A stretch of 57,630 nt of DNA from Candidatus Sumerlaeaceae bacterium (lineage in GTDB: Bacteria; Sumerlaeota; Sumerlaeia; Sumerlaeales; Sumerlaeaceae): positions 1-57,630 of the forward strand of contig JAIBAT010000144.1 in assembly GCA_019695055.1 (NCBI GenBank). Reading direction: 5' to 3'. This document shows, piece after piece, positions 9,229 to 16,641 of this stretch. Under the pieces are notes generated by a model. The model saw nothing but the letters and a program-made list of their open reading frames with translations. It was not told where the DNA came from and searched no databases. Position numbers and translations under genes: made by a program. Each line of letters starts with the position of its first letter. The stretch's first letter is position 1.

Positions 9229-9606
9229 TTAAGCCTCCAGGACAGCAACGCCATACTGCGCTGCTTGCCTATCACAGGTAGCAAATAACACTTCCTCGCA
9301 AAGCGCCTGGGCAATCAATACGCGGTCAAACGGATCCTGATGAAATCGCGGAAGGCCCCCCGCAGCCCAGCCATGTTCAGTTGTTATGGGCAATTCCTTG
9401 AAGCCTGCCGCGCGAATGTAATCCAGAAAATCTTCCGGTATTTTCAGCTTGCCGCTCGCCCGCTTGATGGCGATCTCCCAAAGGGAGGCGGCGCTCACAA
9501 GGACTTCCGATTCCGGGTGTGCAATTGCTTGTCGCACTTCTGCTTTAAGTTTTGGGGAGTCATTGAACCACCAAAGAAGAACGTGGGTGTCGAGCAGTAG
9601 CCTCAA
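9229..9606 (-). CDS. VapC-like PIN-domain toxin
   Basis: 125 residues with the full PIN set of acidic residues: Asp6 in LLLDTHVLLWW, Glu44 in SLWEIAIK, and Asp91/Asp94 in FHQDPFDRVL. PIN toxins are Mg-dependent ribonucleases that cleave tRNA or other RNA. The start overlaps the antitoxin stop as ATGA, so toxin synthesis is coupled to antitoxin translation. The LWW and DPFDR variants are typical of VapC partners of Phd-type antitoxins. Confidence 0.9.
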   Translation of the reverse strand: MRLLLDTHVLLWWFNDSPKLKAEVRQAIAHPESEVLVSAASLWEIAIKRASGKLKIPEDFLDYIRAAGFKELPITTEHGWAAGGLPRFHQDPFDRVLIAQALCEEVLFATCDRQAAQYGVAVLEA

Positions 9607-9848
9607 TCGCGCTCACCACGAAAGGCCGCGGCAATCTCCTCTGGAAGTTCGTCAAAATCGTCTGCCATCCAGATCTTTCCCTTGAGCGCCCCAGGGACCC
9701 TATTGGGCTTAGTTGCGGCAGTGGTACATGGAACCATCTTCACCGCCGGCTTCCCCGCCCTGGCAATAATCACTTCTTCCCCCGCAAGCGCCTGTTCCAC
9801 CAGCTTCGAGAGATTGGTCTTCGCCGCATGCATGTTCACAATGGCCAT
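9603..9848 (-). CDS. Phd/YefM-family antitoxin
   Basis: 81 residues. The N-terminal MAIVNMHAAKTNLSKLVEQA matches the DNA-binding Phd/YefM fold, followed by the family EEVIIARAGKPAVKMVP; the C-terminal tail is acidic and would wrap the toxin. It is the first gene of the operon with the PIN toxin and should repress it by binding the palindromes 16 nt upstream. Confidence 0.9.
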   Translation of the reverse strand: MAIVNMHAAKTNLSKLVEQALAGEEVIIARAGKPAVKMVPCTTAATKPNRVPGALKGKIWMADDFDELPEEIAAAFRGERD

Positions 9849-9863
9849 ATCAGTTTTCTCGCT

Positions 9864-9888
9864 ATTAGCTAAGCTAACCTTAGCTAAT
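9864..9888 (-). promoter_or_regulatory. Probable Phd operator: two palindromic TTAGCTAA boxes
   Basis: The 10-bp arms ATTAGCTAAG (9864-9873) and CTTAGCTAAT (9879-9888) are a perfect inverted repeat with spacer CTAAC. Each arm contains TTAGCTAA, itself a perfect palindrome, centred 15 bp apart. This fits two antitoxin dimers binding side by side and suits autoregulation of the module; binding itself is inference. Confidence 0.7.
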
Positions 9889-9947
9889 TATTCGCGCAAA
9901 ACGCTCCTGAAGCCCTTTCCCACACCAATGTAGGCCTTTCCCGAGCC

Positions 9948-10037
9948 GGTGGGATGGCCGAGTGGTTGAAGGCGGCGGTCTTGAAAACCGTTAGGGGCGC
10001 AAGTCTCTCGTGGGTTCGAATCCTACTCCCACCGCCA
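9948..10037 (+). tRNA. tRNA-Ser, anticodon UGA
   Basis: A 90-nt cloverleaf. The acceptor stem GGTGGGA (9948-9954) pairs with TCCCACC (10027-10033), then a discriminator G and an encoded CCA at 10035-10037. The anticodon loop CTTGAAA carries TGA at 9982-9984. A long variable arm, as required for a class II tRNA-Ser, lies between the anticodon stem and GGTTCGAATCC. It reads UCA and, by wobble, other UCN codons. Confidence 0.95.
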
Positions 10038-11491
10038 ACCTCTATTTTCCGTTTCCAAATCGCCTCGCCTCTGTTTGCATTCCCCCGTTTTCCAATCAAT
10101 CACCGGAGTTCACGCCCATCAGCCAGCGCGCAATCTACTGGACCACCGTCAGCCTTTTGCTGGTTATCTGGACGGCAGGCCTGGCTTGGTACACACGCTG
10201 CGGTCCCTCCAATCCCAAAATGGACGCCATCTCTTGGATCGCCGCTGGCGTCATGCTCCGCGAGGGACGCCCCGTTGCCGACATCTACGCTATTCGCACC
10301 GAACAAGTTGTCATCGAGGTGGATCAGGCTCCCGGGAGAATTGCAGGGCCGAAGGAACTGACTCTGACGCGAGTTCTTCCAGGTGCGGCCATCGCCGAGG
10401 TCGCACAACGCCTCGGCTACTCCGACGCCAATCCCCCGGCTTTTGTCTATCCTCCCGGCGCGGCGCTGGCGGGCAAACTGCTTTCCCGACTCGGCTGGCC
10501 TCTGAGCACGATTTTTATGGATTCAATAGGCCTCCTTTTTCTCGGCATTGCGATTGCTCTTGTGCTTGCACGGGTCCATGGCGAAACCCCCAACTCCGCC
10601 CTTTGGTTCGCAGCCATACTGGCGATTGCTATCGCATTTCACCCTCTCCGCTTCTCACTCTTCCTGGGCCAGGTCACGCCGCTTCTCGCGCTCGGTTGGC
10701 TGCTGCCGTTTCTGCCGCAAAACCGTCGCGGCGAAATCATCGCAGGCACCATCATTGGCCTTCTCGCCTCGTTGAAAGTTTTCCCGCTTCTATTAATATT
10801 ATGGCTTCTCTTACGCAGGCAATGGCTGGGGTGTATCGTCGCGATCATTGTTTTCATGTGCGGGTGCTTCGCCCTTGGTTGGAATGCCTTCATCTCATGG
10901 ACCGCCGCCGCATCGCAAATGTCCGCGCCCATTCGTGTTTGGGCCGAGAATCAATCCCTCGCCGCAACGCTTCACCGATTCATCTATCCCATTGGTCTTG
11001 CCCGGGACTGGGTCATCGTCGAACCCGCCGCACCATGGTGGTTGAGCAGCCTCCCGGGCGTTGCCTTGCTTGCGTGGTGGGCCAAACGTGCCCGCGGTAC
11101 TGCCCACAGCCCGGGCCTTCCTCCTCTCGCACTCTTCGCCGCCCTTTGGATATTACCCGTGGCTCTCCTTGGCCTCTTCTGGACCCACTATATTGTTTTG
11201 CTGATACCGGTGATTCCCATCGTTCTCGCGAACCGAAAACAAACCGGTATGCGCCAGGCGCTTGCCTTGGCCAGCTTATTCTTGCTCGCCATCAGCGGTG
11301 ACACTTGGACGTCCCTCATGCCATTCCTCGAACAAACCCTCGGCAATGCCCCTTCGGCGTTTCTCATGCGCGGCCTGATCGCGCTACCAGCACTCTCAAT
11401 TCTCACCCTGCTGTGCCTGCTGCTTACACCCCCCGCTGCTGCGCGCTCTGCTCCAGGAACAACGCCAGGTCCCCCGCAGAATTCATGTTAA
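10010..11491 (+). CDS. GT87/DUF2029 family membrane glycosyltransferase
   Basis: Up to 493 residues, with about ten membrane helices after the first (near residues 42-62), an extracytoplasmic loop and the DUF2029 core segment FSLFLGQVTPLLALGWLLPF followed by LASLKVFPLLLILW. The family transfers mannose or other sugars from a polyprenyl carrier on the outer face of the membrane. The start is unresolved: the only canonical upstream codon is a GTG at 10010 inside the tRNA-Ser gene, and the next (TTG 10157) falls within the first helix. The 3' end overlaps the convergent mobA by 68 bp. Confidence 0.75.
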   Translation: MGSNPTPTANLYFPFPNRLASVCIPPFSNQSPEFTPISQRAIYWTTVSLLLVIWTAGLAWYTRCGPSNPKMDAISWIAAGVMLREGRPVADIYAIRTEQVVIEVDQAPGRIAGPKELTLTRVLPGAAIAEVAQRLGYSDANPPAFVYPPGAALAGKLLSRLGWPLSTIFMDSIGLLFLGIAIALVLARVHGETPNSALWFAAILAIAIAFHPLRFSLFLGQVTPLLALGWLLPFLPQNRRGEIIAGTIIGLLASLKVFPLLLILWLLLRRQWLGCIVAIIVFMCGCFALGWNAFISWTAAASQMSAPIRVWAENQSLAATLHRFIYPIGLARDWVIVEPAAPWWLSSLPGVALLAWWAKRARGTAHSPGLPPLALFAALWILPVALLGLFWTHYIVLLIPVIPIVLANRKQTGMRQALALASLFLLAISGDTWTSLMPFLEQTLGNAPSAFLMRGLIALPALSILTLLCLLLTPPAAARSAPGTTPGPPQNSC

Positions 11492-12017
11492 GCAGCGCAT
11501 CCGCAAACTTCGCCGGAACTTCCGCGAAGTCAAAATCCCCATCCCCGATGGCAGCTCTCATGGAACGAAACCGCGACGCCAGGTGCAGCCGTGCTGTTTC
11601 CAGAAAATCCGGCGTATACACCGAGAAAAGCGGTTCCAGCTGCCCCGCATGACGTACCACCACGCCATGCCTCGCAGTGCTCCCGGCAGCAGTCTCCACC
11701 AGCCAGCACAACGCCGAGGCGGAAACTCCCGGTGCATCGCACGCCAGCAGGGCAACTGGCTTTCTAAGGGATTCCAGCGCTGTCACAAGCCCGCCAAGCG
11801 GTCCCAGGCCTGCCACCTCATCGGGCAGGAACAGCACCTCCTCCAGCGATTCTGGAAAATCCGCGCGTCCTGCCACCACCACGGGCAGGCCGGCTTCACG
11901 GCACACTCCGCAGACGTGCCCCAGCAGCGTGGTCCCGCCATACGCAATAGCCGCCTTGTCGCGCCCCATGCGACGGCTCACACCGCCGGCGAGAATCACC
12001 GCGACCTCAGGACGCAT
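11424..12017 (-). CDS. mobA: Molybdenum cofactor guanylyltransferase
   Basis: 197 residues. The nucleotidyltransferase signature LAGGVSRRMGRDKA is followed by VVAGRADF, FLPDEVAGLGPLGGL and LLACDAPGVS, all as in MobA. It attaches GMP to molybdopterin to make the bis-MGD form used by enzymes such as nitrate reductase. ATG 12017 overlaps the NarK2 stop by 11 nt; an upstream ATG at 12047 would lie further inside narK2. Its place at the end of a nitrate-transporter operon suggests it supplies cofactor to a molybdenum nitrate reductase encoded outside this window. Confidence 0.9.
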   Translation of the reverse strand: MRPEVAVILAGGVSRRMGRDKAAIAYGGTTLLGHVCGVCREAGLPVVVAGRADFPESLEEVLFLPDEVAGLGPLGGLVTALESLRKPVALLACDAPGVSASALCWLVETAAGSTARHGVVVRHAGQLEPLFSVYTPDFLETARLHLASRFRSMRAAIGDGDFDFAEVPAKFADALLNMNSAGDLALFLEQSAQQRGV

Positions 12018-13587
12018 CCAGGGCTCCCGCGCCTTCGGGATGTTCAACCCGGTAAAGCAGGGTCGGTGCCTCCTTCTTCATGATGGCGCGCACCACAAAG
12101 TGCATCCATGCCAGACACGCAACAGAGAGCAGAAACATGAAGATCCAGCAGGTGGTCCAGATGCCCGTCCAATCCAGCAGTATTCCAAAAATGATCGGGC
12201 AAACAAACCCGCCAAGGCCACCGATGACGCCCACGATTCCGCCCACAGCGCCGACATCGTTCGGAAAATACGCCGGAATATGCTTATACACGGCCGCCTT
12301 GCCGAGGCCCATGGCAAGACCCAGCAGCAGAACGAACAGGGTAAATATATGGATGTTTGCCTGGAAGAAAACCGTCGTCGTTCCGCGCGCCAGCAGCTGC
12401 TTTCCCGCGATCTTGTCCCCGGGCTTGAACGGCTGCGCGGTCCCGTCGCTCCCAGTGGTGCCATTCCAGCGCATTTCGGAGGAGATCTCGGGAAGGGGGA
12501 GAAAGCGAGAGCGCAGTTCGCCTGCATCCAGTTTCCCGCCGGACGTCTTCAGATTGTAAACGTCCACCCCGCCAGACTTCGTTTTGACCCGCAACTGCTG
12601 GTCGCTGACGCTTTCCACGACACCCGGCACGCGCGCGATAATACCTTCGCCCGGCGTGCGCACCAGCATCTCCGGAAAGATGAGCAGGAACGAAAAGAGC
12701 CCGCAAAGCGCAAACGTCCAGTAGAGCGAGGCCCGTGCCCCGATCTTGTCGCTGATCCAGCCGCACACCGCCCGGATCACTCCGCTGGGGAACGAAAAGA
12801 TTGAGGCATACAGTCCCGCAACAGCCAGCGAAACGCCATAGGCGGTCACGTAGTAGGGAACCAGCCATTGCGCCAACGCCACAAAACATCCAAAAACCAG
12901 AAAATAGTAAAACCCGAATCGCCAGACCCGCACATCCGCCAGTGGCGCCAATTGTCGCGCGAGTGTTTTGTCCCGCCCACCATCCACCACTCTCGTCGTT
13001 GTGGCAAACCAAAACAGGATGGCCATCGTGGTCAGGGCCGCCGCATAGATGACCGGCAGCATACGCCAGCCCTCCGGGCTTGCGCCGCCCTGCGTCAGCG
13101 CCTTCAAGATCGAAGGTGCCGCCAGCGTGGTGACGGCCGCCCCCGCATTGCCTGCGCCAAAGATTCCCAGGGCCGTGCCCTGCATGTTCTTTGGGAACCA
13201 GACACTGGAATACGCTATTCCCACGGCAAACGACGCGCCGGAAAGCCCAAATCCAAGGGCGCAGACCACAAACATCGCGAAACTGTTCGCAAAATAGTTG
13301 AGCGCGAGAAATGCCGCCGCCACCAGCATCAGGACAAAATAGACAATGCGCCCGCCAAAGCGATCCGTCATAAGCCCCACGGGCAGACGCATGACCGACC
13401 CCGTCAGCACCGGCGTGGCCAGCAACACCGCCATCTGGGTCCTGGACCAGTCAAATATCCCGTTACTGATAAGGAATGTGATCAGCACGCCGTTCATCGT
13501 CCAGCACGCAAAGCAAAACGTGAAGGCGAGCGTGTTCATCGCCAGCACCACCCATGCTCGCCCCTCGGGTCTGCCGTCGATCAGCAT
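12007..13587 (-). CDS. narK: NarK-type nitrate/nitrite transporter (NarK2) with a large internal insert
   Basis: 526 residues, MFS fold. The signature around FGLSGASFAVGIAYSSVWFP with GTALGIFGAGNAGAA is the nitrate/nitrite porter motif. Between helices about 8 and 9 (roughly residues 309-408) lies a hydrophilic insert with short beta-like repeats (VESVSDQQLRVKTKSGG), not part of the normal porter. ATG 13587 overlaps the upstream narK1 stop by 7 nt, whereas an earlier in-frame start at 13620 lies inside narK1. Likely nitrate uptake or nitrate/nitrite exchange in the inner membrane. Confidence 0.85.
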   Translation of the reverse strand: MLIDGRPEGRAWVVLAMNTLAFTFCFACWTMNGVLITFLISNGIFDWSRTQMAVLLATPVLTGSVMRLPVGLMTDRFGGRIVYFVLMLVAAAFLALNYFANSFAMFVVCALGFGLSGASFAVGIAYSSVWFPKNMQGTALGIFGAGNAGAAVTTLAAPSILKALTQGGASPEGWRMLPVIYAAALTTMAILFWFATTTRVVDGGRDKTLARQLAPLADVRVWRFGFYYFLVFGCFVALAQWLVPYYVTAYGVSLAVAGLYASIFSFPSGVIRAVCGWISDKIGARASLYWTFALCGLFSFLLIFPEMLVRTPGEGIIARVPGVVESVSDQQLRVKTKSGGVDVYNLKTSGGKLDAGELRSRFLPLPEISSEMRWNGTTGSDGTAQPFKPGDKIAGKQLLARGTTTVFFQANIHIFTLFVLLLGLAMGLGKAAVYKHIPAYFPNDVGAVGGIVGVIGGLGGFVCPIIFGILLDWTGIWTTCWIFMFLLSVACLAWMHFVVRAIMKKEAPTLLYRVEHPEGAGALDAS

Positions 13588-14996
13588 GGCGCTTCCGCCC
13601 CCCGGCGGCTGTAGAACCACCAGGTGATCGCAATGCAGGTCACGTAGAATGCCACAAATCCATAAAGCGCCACAAACGGTGCGCCCGTGTATTTAATGGA
13701 CCATCCGAACGTAAGCGGAATGATCGCTGCACCATAGGCGCCGATCGCACTGCTGAAGCCAAGCACCGCCGCGGCCTCCTTCGAGGAATTGCGCACGGAT
13801 TCCGCCCGCGCATCCGGCGTGTCATCGCGTCGCCATTTCTCGTGACAGTTCAGGAATATGATGGGCACCATGCGGAATGTCGAGCCGTTGCCGATTCCGG
13901 TGGTGGCAAATAGCAGGACGAACATCGCAAGAAATCCCCGAAAGGCCCCCGCCGCCTCCTTGTTTCGAAGAAAATAGACGACGCCAATCACGGCGACGGT
14001 CATGACAATGAAGTTCCAAAATGTCACGCGCGCACCGCCGACCTTGTCGGAAAGCCAGCCACCCACAGGCCGGATCAGCGCACCCACCAGCGGCCCCATG
14101 AAAGCGTATTTCAGCGGGTCCACCGCGGGGAACTGCGTCTTGATGAGCATCGTCAGGCCGGCCGAGTACCCAATAAACGATCCGAAGGTTCCCACATAGA
14201 GCCAGCACATGATCCAGTTGTGCTTGCGGCTGAAGATGACACTCTGGTCGCGAAAGGAGGCTTTCGCCGTCGCGAGGTTGTTCATCAGGAACCATGATGC
14301 CACGCAGGATGCCACGATGAGTGGAATCCAGATGAAGGCGATATTCTGGAGATAAATCAGGGCCCCCTTGTCAGTCCTCTGGGGCCCACCCGCGAGGGCG
14401 CCGAACATCGCCACGGGGATCACAAAACCCGCGGTCAACTGCACCACGCTCACGCCGAGGTTCCCCAGCCCCGCGTTCAGGCCAAGGGCCGTCCCCTTCT
14501 GCGCCTTGGGAAAGAAGAAGCTGATGTTTGACATGGAGGACGCGAAGTTGCCACCACCAAAACCGGTCAGGAGCGCAAGCACCACAAAAACCCAATACGG
14601 CATCGCGGGGTTTTGTACAGCCAGCCCCATTCCCACGGCGGGGATCAGCAGCGAGGCCGTGCTTGCCACCGTGAAATTGCGGCCGCCAAGGATTGGCACC
14701 AGGAACGAGTAAAATATCCGCAGCGTGGCCCCTGAAAGTCCCGGCAGGGCCGCCAGCCAGAAAAGCTGCTCATCATTGAAATTAAACCCGACGCTTTTTA
14801 ATTTTACAACAACCGTGCTCCAAACCATCCAGACCGCGAAGGCCAGAAGCAGGGCCGGCATTGAGCAGTACAGGTTCCTCCATGCCACCCGGGATCCCGT
14901 GGTTTCCCAGAAATGTTTGTCCTCCGGGTTCCACTCGTGGATGGTGGCGCCCCTCTTTGGTTCTGCATCCCCCCTTGGAATGCTGATGCTTGCCAT
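13581..14996 (-). CDS. narK: NarK-type nitrate transporter (NarK1)
   Basis: 471 residues, 12 predicted helices. The nitrate signature is well kept: TGFGGGNFASSMSNISFFFP, then KGTALGLNAGLGNLGVS; a second glycine-rich element ATTGIGNGSTFRMVP lies in the C-terminal half. A soluble N-terminal leader of about 45 residues (HEWNPEDKHFWETTG) is typical of NarK1 proton symporters. AAGGAG lies 8 nt before ATG 14996. It is followed by the overlapping narK2, an arrangement known from tandem or fused NarK1-NarK2 systems in denitrifiers. Confidence 0.9.
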   Translation of the reverse strand: MASISIPRGDAEPKRGATIHEWNPEDKHFWETTGSRVAWRNLYCSMPALLLAFAVWMVWSTVVVKLKSVGFNFNDEQLFWLAALPGLSGATLRIFYSFLVPILGGRNFTVASTASLLIPAVGMGLAVQNPAMPYWVFVVLALLTGFGGGNFASSMSNISFFFPKAQKGTALGLNAGLGNLGVSVVQLTAGFVIPVAMFGALAGGPQRTDKGALIYLQNIAFIWIPLIVASCVASWFLMNNLATAKASFRDQSVIFSRKHNWIMCWLYVGTFGSFIGYSAGLTMLIKTQFPAVDPLKYAFMGPLVGALIRPVGGWLSDKVGGARVTFWNFIVMTVAVIGVVYFLRNKEAAGAFRGFLAMFVLLFATTGIGNGSTFRMVPIIFLNCHEKWRRDDTPDARAESVRNSSKEAAAVLGFSSAIGAYGAAIIPLTFGWSIKYTGAPFVALYGFVAFYVTCIAITWWFYSRRGAEAPC

Positions 14997-15175
14997 TGTT
15001 GGCTCCTTTGTGATTGTCAGCTAAGACGATGTCCCCCGCTCGCTCCCACCGCCGACAAGGAAGCCTGCCTCCAAACCCCGGCACCACAGTTGCACCACCG
15101 GTTTTGCAAAGCACGACCACTTGGTCGCTTCAGGCCGGTTGCTCGGTGTCCTCCTCCCCAGGACCGAGTACATGA
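14997..15175 (-). promoter_or_regulatory. Possible structured leader upstream of narK1
   Basis: This 179-nt gap inside an otherwise tightly overlapped operon contains, read on the minus strand, a stem CTCGGT/ACCGAG (15142-15168) with an inner CCT/AGG pairing, a hairpin CGACC-AAGT-GGTCG, and several GGTGGTGC-like elements before the Shine-Dalgarno. It does not match a riboswitch class that I can name. It could be an internal promoter, an attenuator or simply spacer. Confidence 0.3.
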
Positions 15176-15601
15176 TTAATCCGGCCCCCCCGGGGGCGGA
15201 ATGGGCCTGACGGGCGATGGGCCCGACCAGTTCTCTTCAAAAATCCAGGCCTCGGGCTTGTCGCACTTCGAGGCCGGCCGATCCTTCTCAATGAACGCCA
15301 TGAAACGCCTTGTCTCTCCCTGCCCGTCCGTCCATTCGCGCCGAATGTACGCGCCCTCGTTCGCAGGGTTCTTCAAATCCGCAAAATCCACCGGGCATAA
15401 CCGCAGGGAAATCCCCGACTCCTCCAGGATCACCGCGCTTTCCCCCTGCCCGGGCTCCAGCCGCACGCTGTACACGAAAACCCCGCCACACACCCCCGGC
15501 ACATTCGCGCACCCGACGATTTCCCCTTCGCGTTCCAGCTTCTCCAGTTCGCTCAGGGTAATGCGATACCGGACTGAATCATCGTGAATCCGCAGCTTCA
15601 T
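15176..15601 (-). CDS. DUF7009 family protein
   Basis: 141 residues beginning MKLRIHDDSVRYRITLSE, the recognisable start of DUF7009 proteins, with a middle strand region (GGVFVYSVRL) and a conserved-looking IRREWTDGQGETRRFMAFIEKD followed by a C-terminal Cys (ASKCDKPEAW). Function unknown; small and cytoplasmic. The ATG overlaps the cupin stop as ATGA, so it is co-translated with the cupin and the Rrf2 regulator, which links it to the same stress or nitrogen-oxide response. Confidence 0.8.
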   Translation of the reverse strand: MKLRIHDDSVRYRITLSELEKLEREGEIVGCANVPGVCGGVFVYSVRLEPGQGESAVILEESGISLRLCPVDFADLKNPANEGAYIRREWTDGQGETRRFMAFIEKDRPASKCDKPEAWIFEENWSGPSPVRPIPPPGGPD

Positions 15602-15939
15602 TGCGCGCCGTCCCCACCCCACTGTTTCAGCATCAGCAGTACCATGTGCACGGGTGTTTCCGCAAATATCGAATGGGGAAGATTGGGTTCCATATAAATC
15701 ATGGTTCCCGCCGTCGCTTCCACTGTCTCCCCGCCCAGGCCCACCCGGGCCCGCCCCGAGAGAAAGTGCATTACCGCCGGCACCGCCGCCGTGTGTTCCG
15801 ACAGCTCCTGCCCTGCGTCAAAGACAAATCGCACGGCCTTCAGCCCTGTCGCCTGCACCACCGGCGAGGTCACGATACTCCCCAGCGTCACCACCGGTTT
15901 GCCCTTCCCGTCATGGATGACTACATGCGTACCGGGCAT
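15598..15939 (-). CDS. Small cupin-domain protein
   Basis: 113 residues forming a single RmlC-like cupin: motif 1 around LSEHTAAVPAVMHFLSGRARV and motif 2 AGTMIYMEPNLPHSI. The His and acidic positions could bind one divalent metal. AGGGGAAGG lies ahead of ATG 15939, which shares one base with the Rrf2 stop (TGATG). A longer upstream frame exists but would lie inside the regulator gene. Likely a metal-dependent sensor or enzyme working with the regulator; substrate unknown. Confidence 0.8.
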   Translation of the reverse strand: MPGTHVVIHDGKGKPVVTLGSIVTSPVVQATGLKAVRFVFDAGQELSEHTAAVPAVMHFLSGRARVGLGGETVEATAGTMIYMEPNLPHSIFAETPVHMVLLMLKQWGGDGAQ

Positions 15940-16475
15940 CAGCTGGCCTTCCCCTGGTAGGGGTTCCCATGGCTGGGCAATGCCGGCGCCTTCTTCGCGG
16001 CTTCGCGAAAGCAATCCGCCGCGCAACCCGTCAACATCCGGCACCGCGAGTTCCCGCCCAATTCTCCGGTCGGGGCGGGCTTTGCCGCAAGCTCTGCGAG
16101 CGTCCACTGCATCAACACGCGCTTCGTCGTGTCCTGCACTTCAAACATTGCCTGGTGAAACGCGCAGACATCCGGCGACGTCTCCGACCCCAGCGCATCG
16201 CAATAGTTGGAAATCATCAAACCCTGGCAGGCCTGCACAATCTCCAGCAAGGTAATCGACGCCGCAGGCCTCCCAAGCTGCACCCCACCCGCCACGCCGC
16301 GCCGCGACTTTAGGATTCCCGCCCGCGCCAGCATATGAAAGATTTTCGCCATGTAGCTCGCCGAGGCCCCGATGGCCTCCGCCACAATCCGTGGTTTGAA
16401 TGCCACGTCCGGGTCCGATTGCACAGCCATATAGATCAACCCGTGCACCGCCGCTTCCGAGGTTTGCGTTAGCAT
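15939..16475 (-). CDS. Rrf2/BadM family transcriptional regulator
   Basis: 178 residues. The winged helix (1-85) matches Rrf2: SYMAKIFHMLARAGILKSRRGVAGG and LGRPAASITLLEIVQA. NsrR and IscR use three central Cys; here Cys83, Cys92 and Cys104 are present with different spacing, plus a second cluster (Cys145, Cys151, Cys155) in an extended C-terminus. A redox, NO or Fe-S sensing role is therefore plausible but not proven. It heads the cupin-DUF7009-narK1-narK2-mobA series and is divergent from an Fe-S carrier gene, with a palindrome in between. Confidence 0.85.
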   Translation of the reverse strand: MLTQTSEAAVHGLIYMAVQSDPDVAFKPRIVAEAIGASASYMAKIFHMLARAGILKSRRGVAGGVQLGRPAASITLLEIVQACQGLMISNYCDALGSETSPDVCAFHQAMFEVQDTTKRVLMQWTLAELAAKPAPTGELGGNSRCRMLTGCAADCFREAAKKAPALPSHGNPYQGKAS

Positions 16476-16493
16476 GGAATCCGATCCCCTACC

Positions 16494-16509
16494 ATTGTTT
16501 TAAGACAAT
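16494..16509. promoter_or_regulatory. Probable Rrf2 operator
   Basis: ATTGTTTTAAGACAAT is a 16-bp palindrome with 14 matching positions and a central TTAA, located 18 nt upstream of the Rrf2 start in the 166-nt region shared with the A-type Fe-S carrier gene. Size and position suit autoregulation by an Rrf2 dimer. The assignment is inferred from proximity. Confidence 0.5.
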
Positions 16510-16641
16510 CGAGACCTGCTATATCTGATTTGCAAGCAAAATATTCCTGCCATCCGTCTCCTCTCTCCCAAATGATGAATCGGGCTCCCGGCCTGTATTG
16601 ACCACACGAAGCCACTTTTTTCGAAAACAGGAAGCGTTGAG

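Noticed and set aside
10075..11301. A 408-codon open frame inside the GT87 gene
   Set aside because: It is in another frame of the same strand, Arg/Ser/His-rich without domains, while the GT87 frame has coherent membrane helices.
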